64,000 bases of DNA from Rhizobium sp. CIAT894. Its GTDB lineage: Bacteria > Pseudomonadota > Alphaproteobacteria > Rhizobiales > Rhizobiaceae. Numbering within the stretch: position 1 is the first letter of the stretch; each line of letters opens with the position of its first letter. A program made the position numbers and the translations under genes. The DNA lies in assembly GCF_000172795.2 (NCBI RefSeq), contig NZ_CP020951.1, positions 186,001-250,000 on the forward strand, in the 5' to 3' direction. Shown here one piece after another: positions 63,344 to 64,000 of the stretch. The notes under the pieces were generated by a model. It did not search any database. It was not told the origin of the DNA and saw nothing but the letters and a program-made list of their open reading frames with translations.

Positions 63344-64000
63344 TCAGTGCCGCCGGCTGGCGGAGATTTCAGCGCTATAGCGCATTTCCAGCAGCGTTTT
63401 CAAAACAAGAGTGACGAGCGCCAGCAAGGCCAAAAGCGTGGCGACGGCAAAAGCGCCGGTAAAATTATACTCGTTATAGAGGATTTCCACCTGCAGCGGC
63501 ATGGTGTTCGTCTGGCCGCGAATGTGGCCGGAAACCACCGAGACGGCGCCGAATTCGCCCATGGCGCGGGCGTTGCAGAGCAGCACGCCGTAGAGCAGGC
63601 CCCATTTGATGTTCGGCAGCGTCACATGCCAGAAGGTCTGCCAGCCGCTGGCGCCCAGCGACAGGGCTGCCTCCTCATCGGCCGTTCCCTGCTCCTGCAT
63701 CAGCGGAATCAGCTCGCGCGCGACGAAGGGGAAGGTGACGAACATCGTCGCAAGGATCAGCCCCGGCACGGCGAACAGGATCTTGATGTCGTAGGCGCTG
63801 AGCCATTGGCCGAGCCAGGTATTGGCGCCGAACAAGAGCACGAAGACCAGGCCGGATATAACAGGCGAGACGGAGAAGGGCATGTCGATCAGCGTCGTCA
63901 GGAACGCCTTGCCCTTGAACTCGAACTTGGCGATCGCCCAGGCGGCGGCAACTCCGAAGACGAGGTTGAGCGGCACGCTGACGCCGGCGACGATCAGCGT
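63344..64000 (-). CDS. cysW: Sulfate ABC transporter permease, 5' end outside window
   Basis: The last 218 codons of a CysW-type permease, open to the right edge. The visible part includes several helices and the EAA loop [21 protein letters not shown]. The C-terminal region has [20 protein letters not shown], the classic sulfate/molybdate permease motif. It pairs with CysT, presumably encoded further right, and with the CysA ATPase gene 10 bp downstream. Confidence 0.9.
   Translation of the reverse strand, partial: TLIVAGVSVPLNLVFGVAAAWAIAKFEFKGKAFLTTLIDMPFSVSPVISGLVFVLLFGANTWLGQWLSAYDIKILFAVPGLILATMFVTFPFVARELIPLMQEQGTADEEAALSLGASGWQTFWHVTLPNIKWGLLYGVLLCNARAMGEFGAVSVVSGHIRGQTNTMPLQVEILYNEYNFTGAFAVATLLALLALVTLVLKTLLEMRYSAEISASRRH

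Overview
The window has the high GC, gene content and interspersed palindromic repeats of a fast-growing Rhizobium (R. leguminosarum/etli type). Supporting this are a pcaR/pcaIJF beta-ketoadipate locus, many Opp- and sugar-type ABC transporters, plant cell-wall arabinoside use, GlgX, and a TfuA-type RiPP enzyme, a family first met in trifolitoxin-producing Rhizobium. Species cannot be fixed from the sequence alone. No tRNA, rRNA, CRISPR array or complete insertion sequence was seen.

Layout. 1-5081 (minus): a two-component system followed by a HAD phosphatase, a class III aminotransferase and an arginase-fold enzyme cut by the window edge. 5195-6058 (plus): a TacA/TacT-type antitoxin-toxin pair behind a 49-bp palindrome. 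6099-14612 (minus): an ArsR-type regulator with a sensor-like C-terminus, a GH51 arabinofuranosidase and a five-gene oligopeptide-family ABC transporter, together a plausible arabino-oligosaccharide module. 14895-18521: an orphan Imm26-like immunity protein, a di-haem peroxidase and a secreted acid phosphatase.

18575-29182 is the most interesting part. An IclR regulator (probable PcaR) and pcaIJF flank a five-gene plus-strand operon at 19646-26436: a cyclase/ATPase/TPR signalling protein, a YcaO cyclodehydratase, a TfuA protein, a thermolysin-motif metalloprotease and a nine-cysteine 171-residue protein. This looks like an undescribed peptide- or protein-modifying system placed between a regulator and its usual targets.

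29223-42153 holds housekeeping and accessory genes: GNAT, MFS, SDR, glgX, a DNA-repair group (topoisomerase IB with a LigD-type polymerase, and a UdgX uracil-DNA glycosylase), small stress-type proteins, cardiolipin synthase and an EEP phosphatase. 42385-50025 is a copper-handling cluster (CusF-like protein, cupredoxin, multicopper oxidase, TolC, DUF411, Met/His-rich EF-hand protein, cytochrome b561) ending in a frameshifted cytochrome c'. 50097-51605 encodes an unknown protein and a PDZ protein with a very acidic tail. 51934-59491 is a GntR regulator, a PLP lyase, a carbohydrate-type ABC transporter and peptidase T. The right end has a TetR/SDR divergent pair, a SleB-like hydrolase and the sulfate importer genes cysA and cysW (cut by the window edge).
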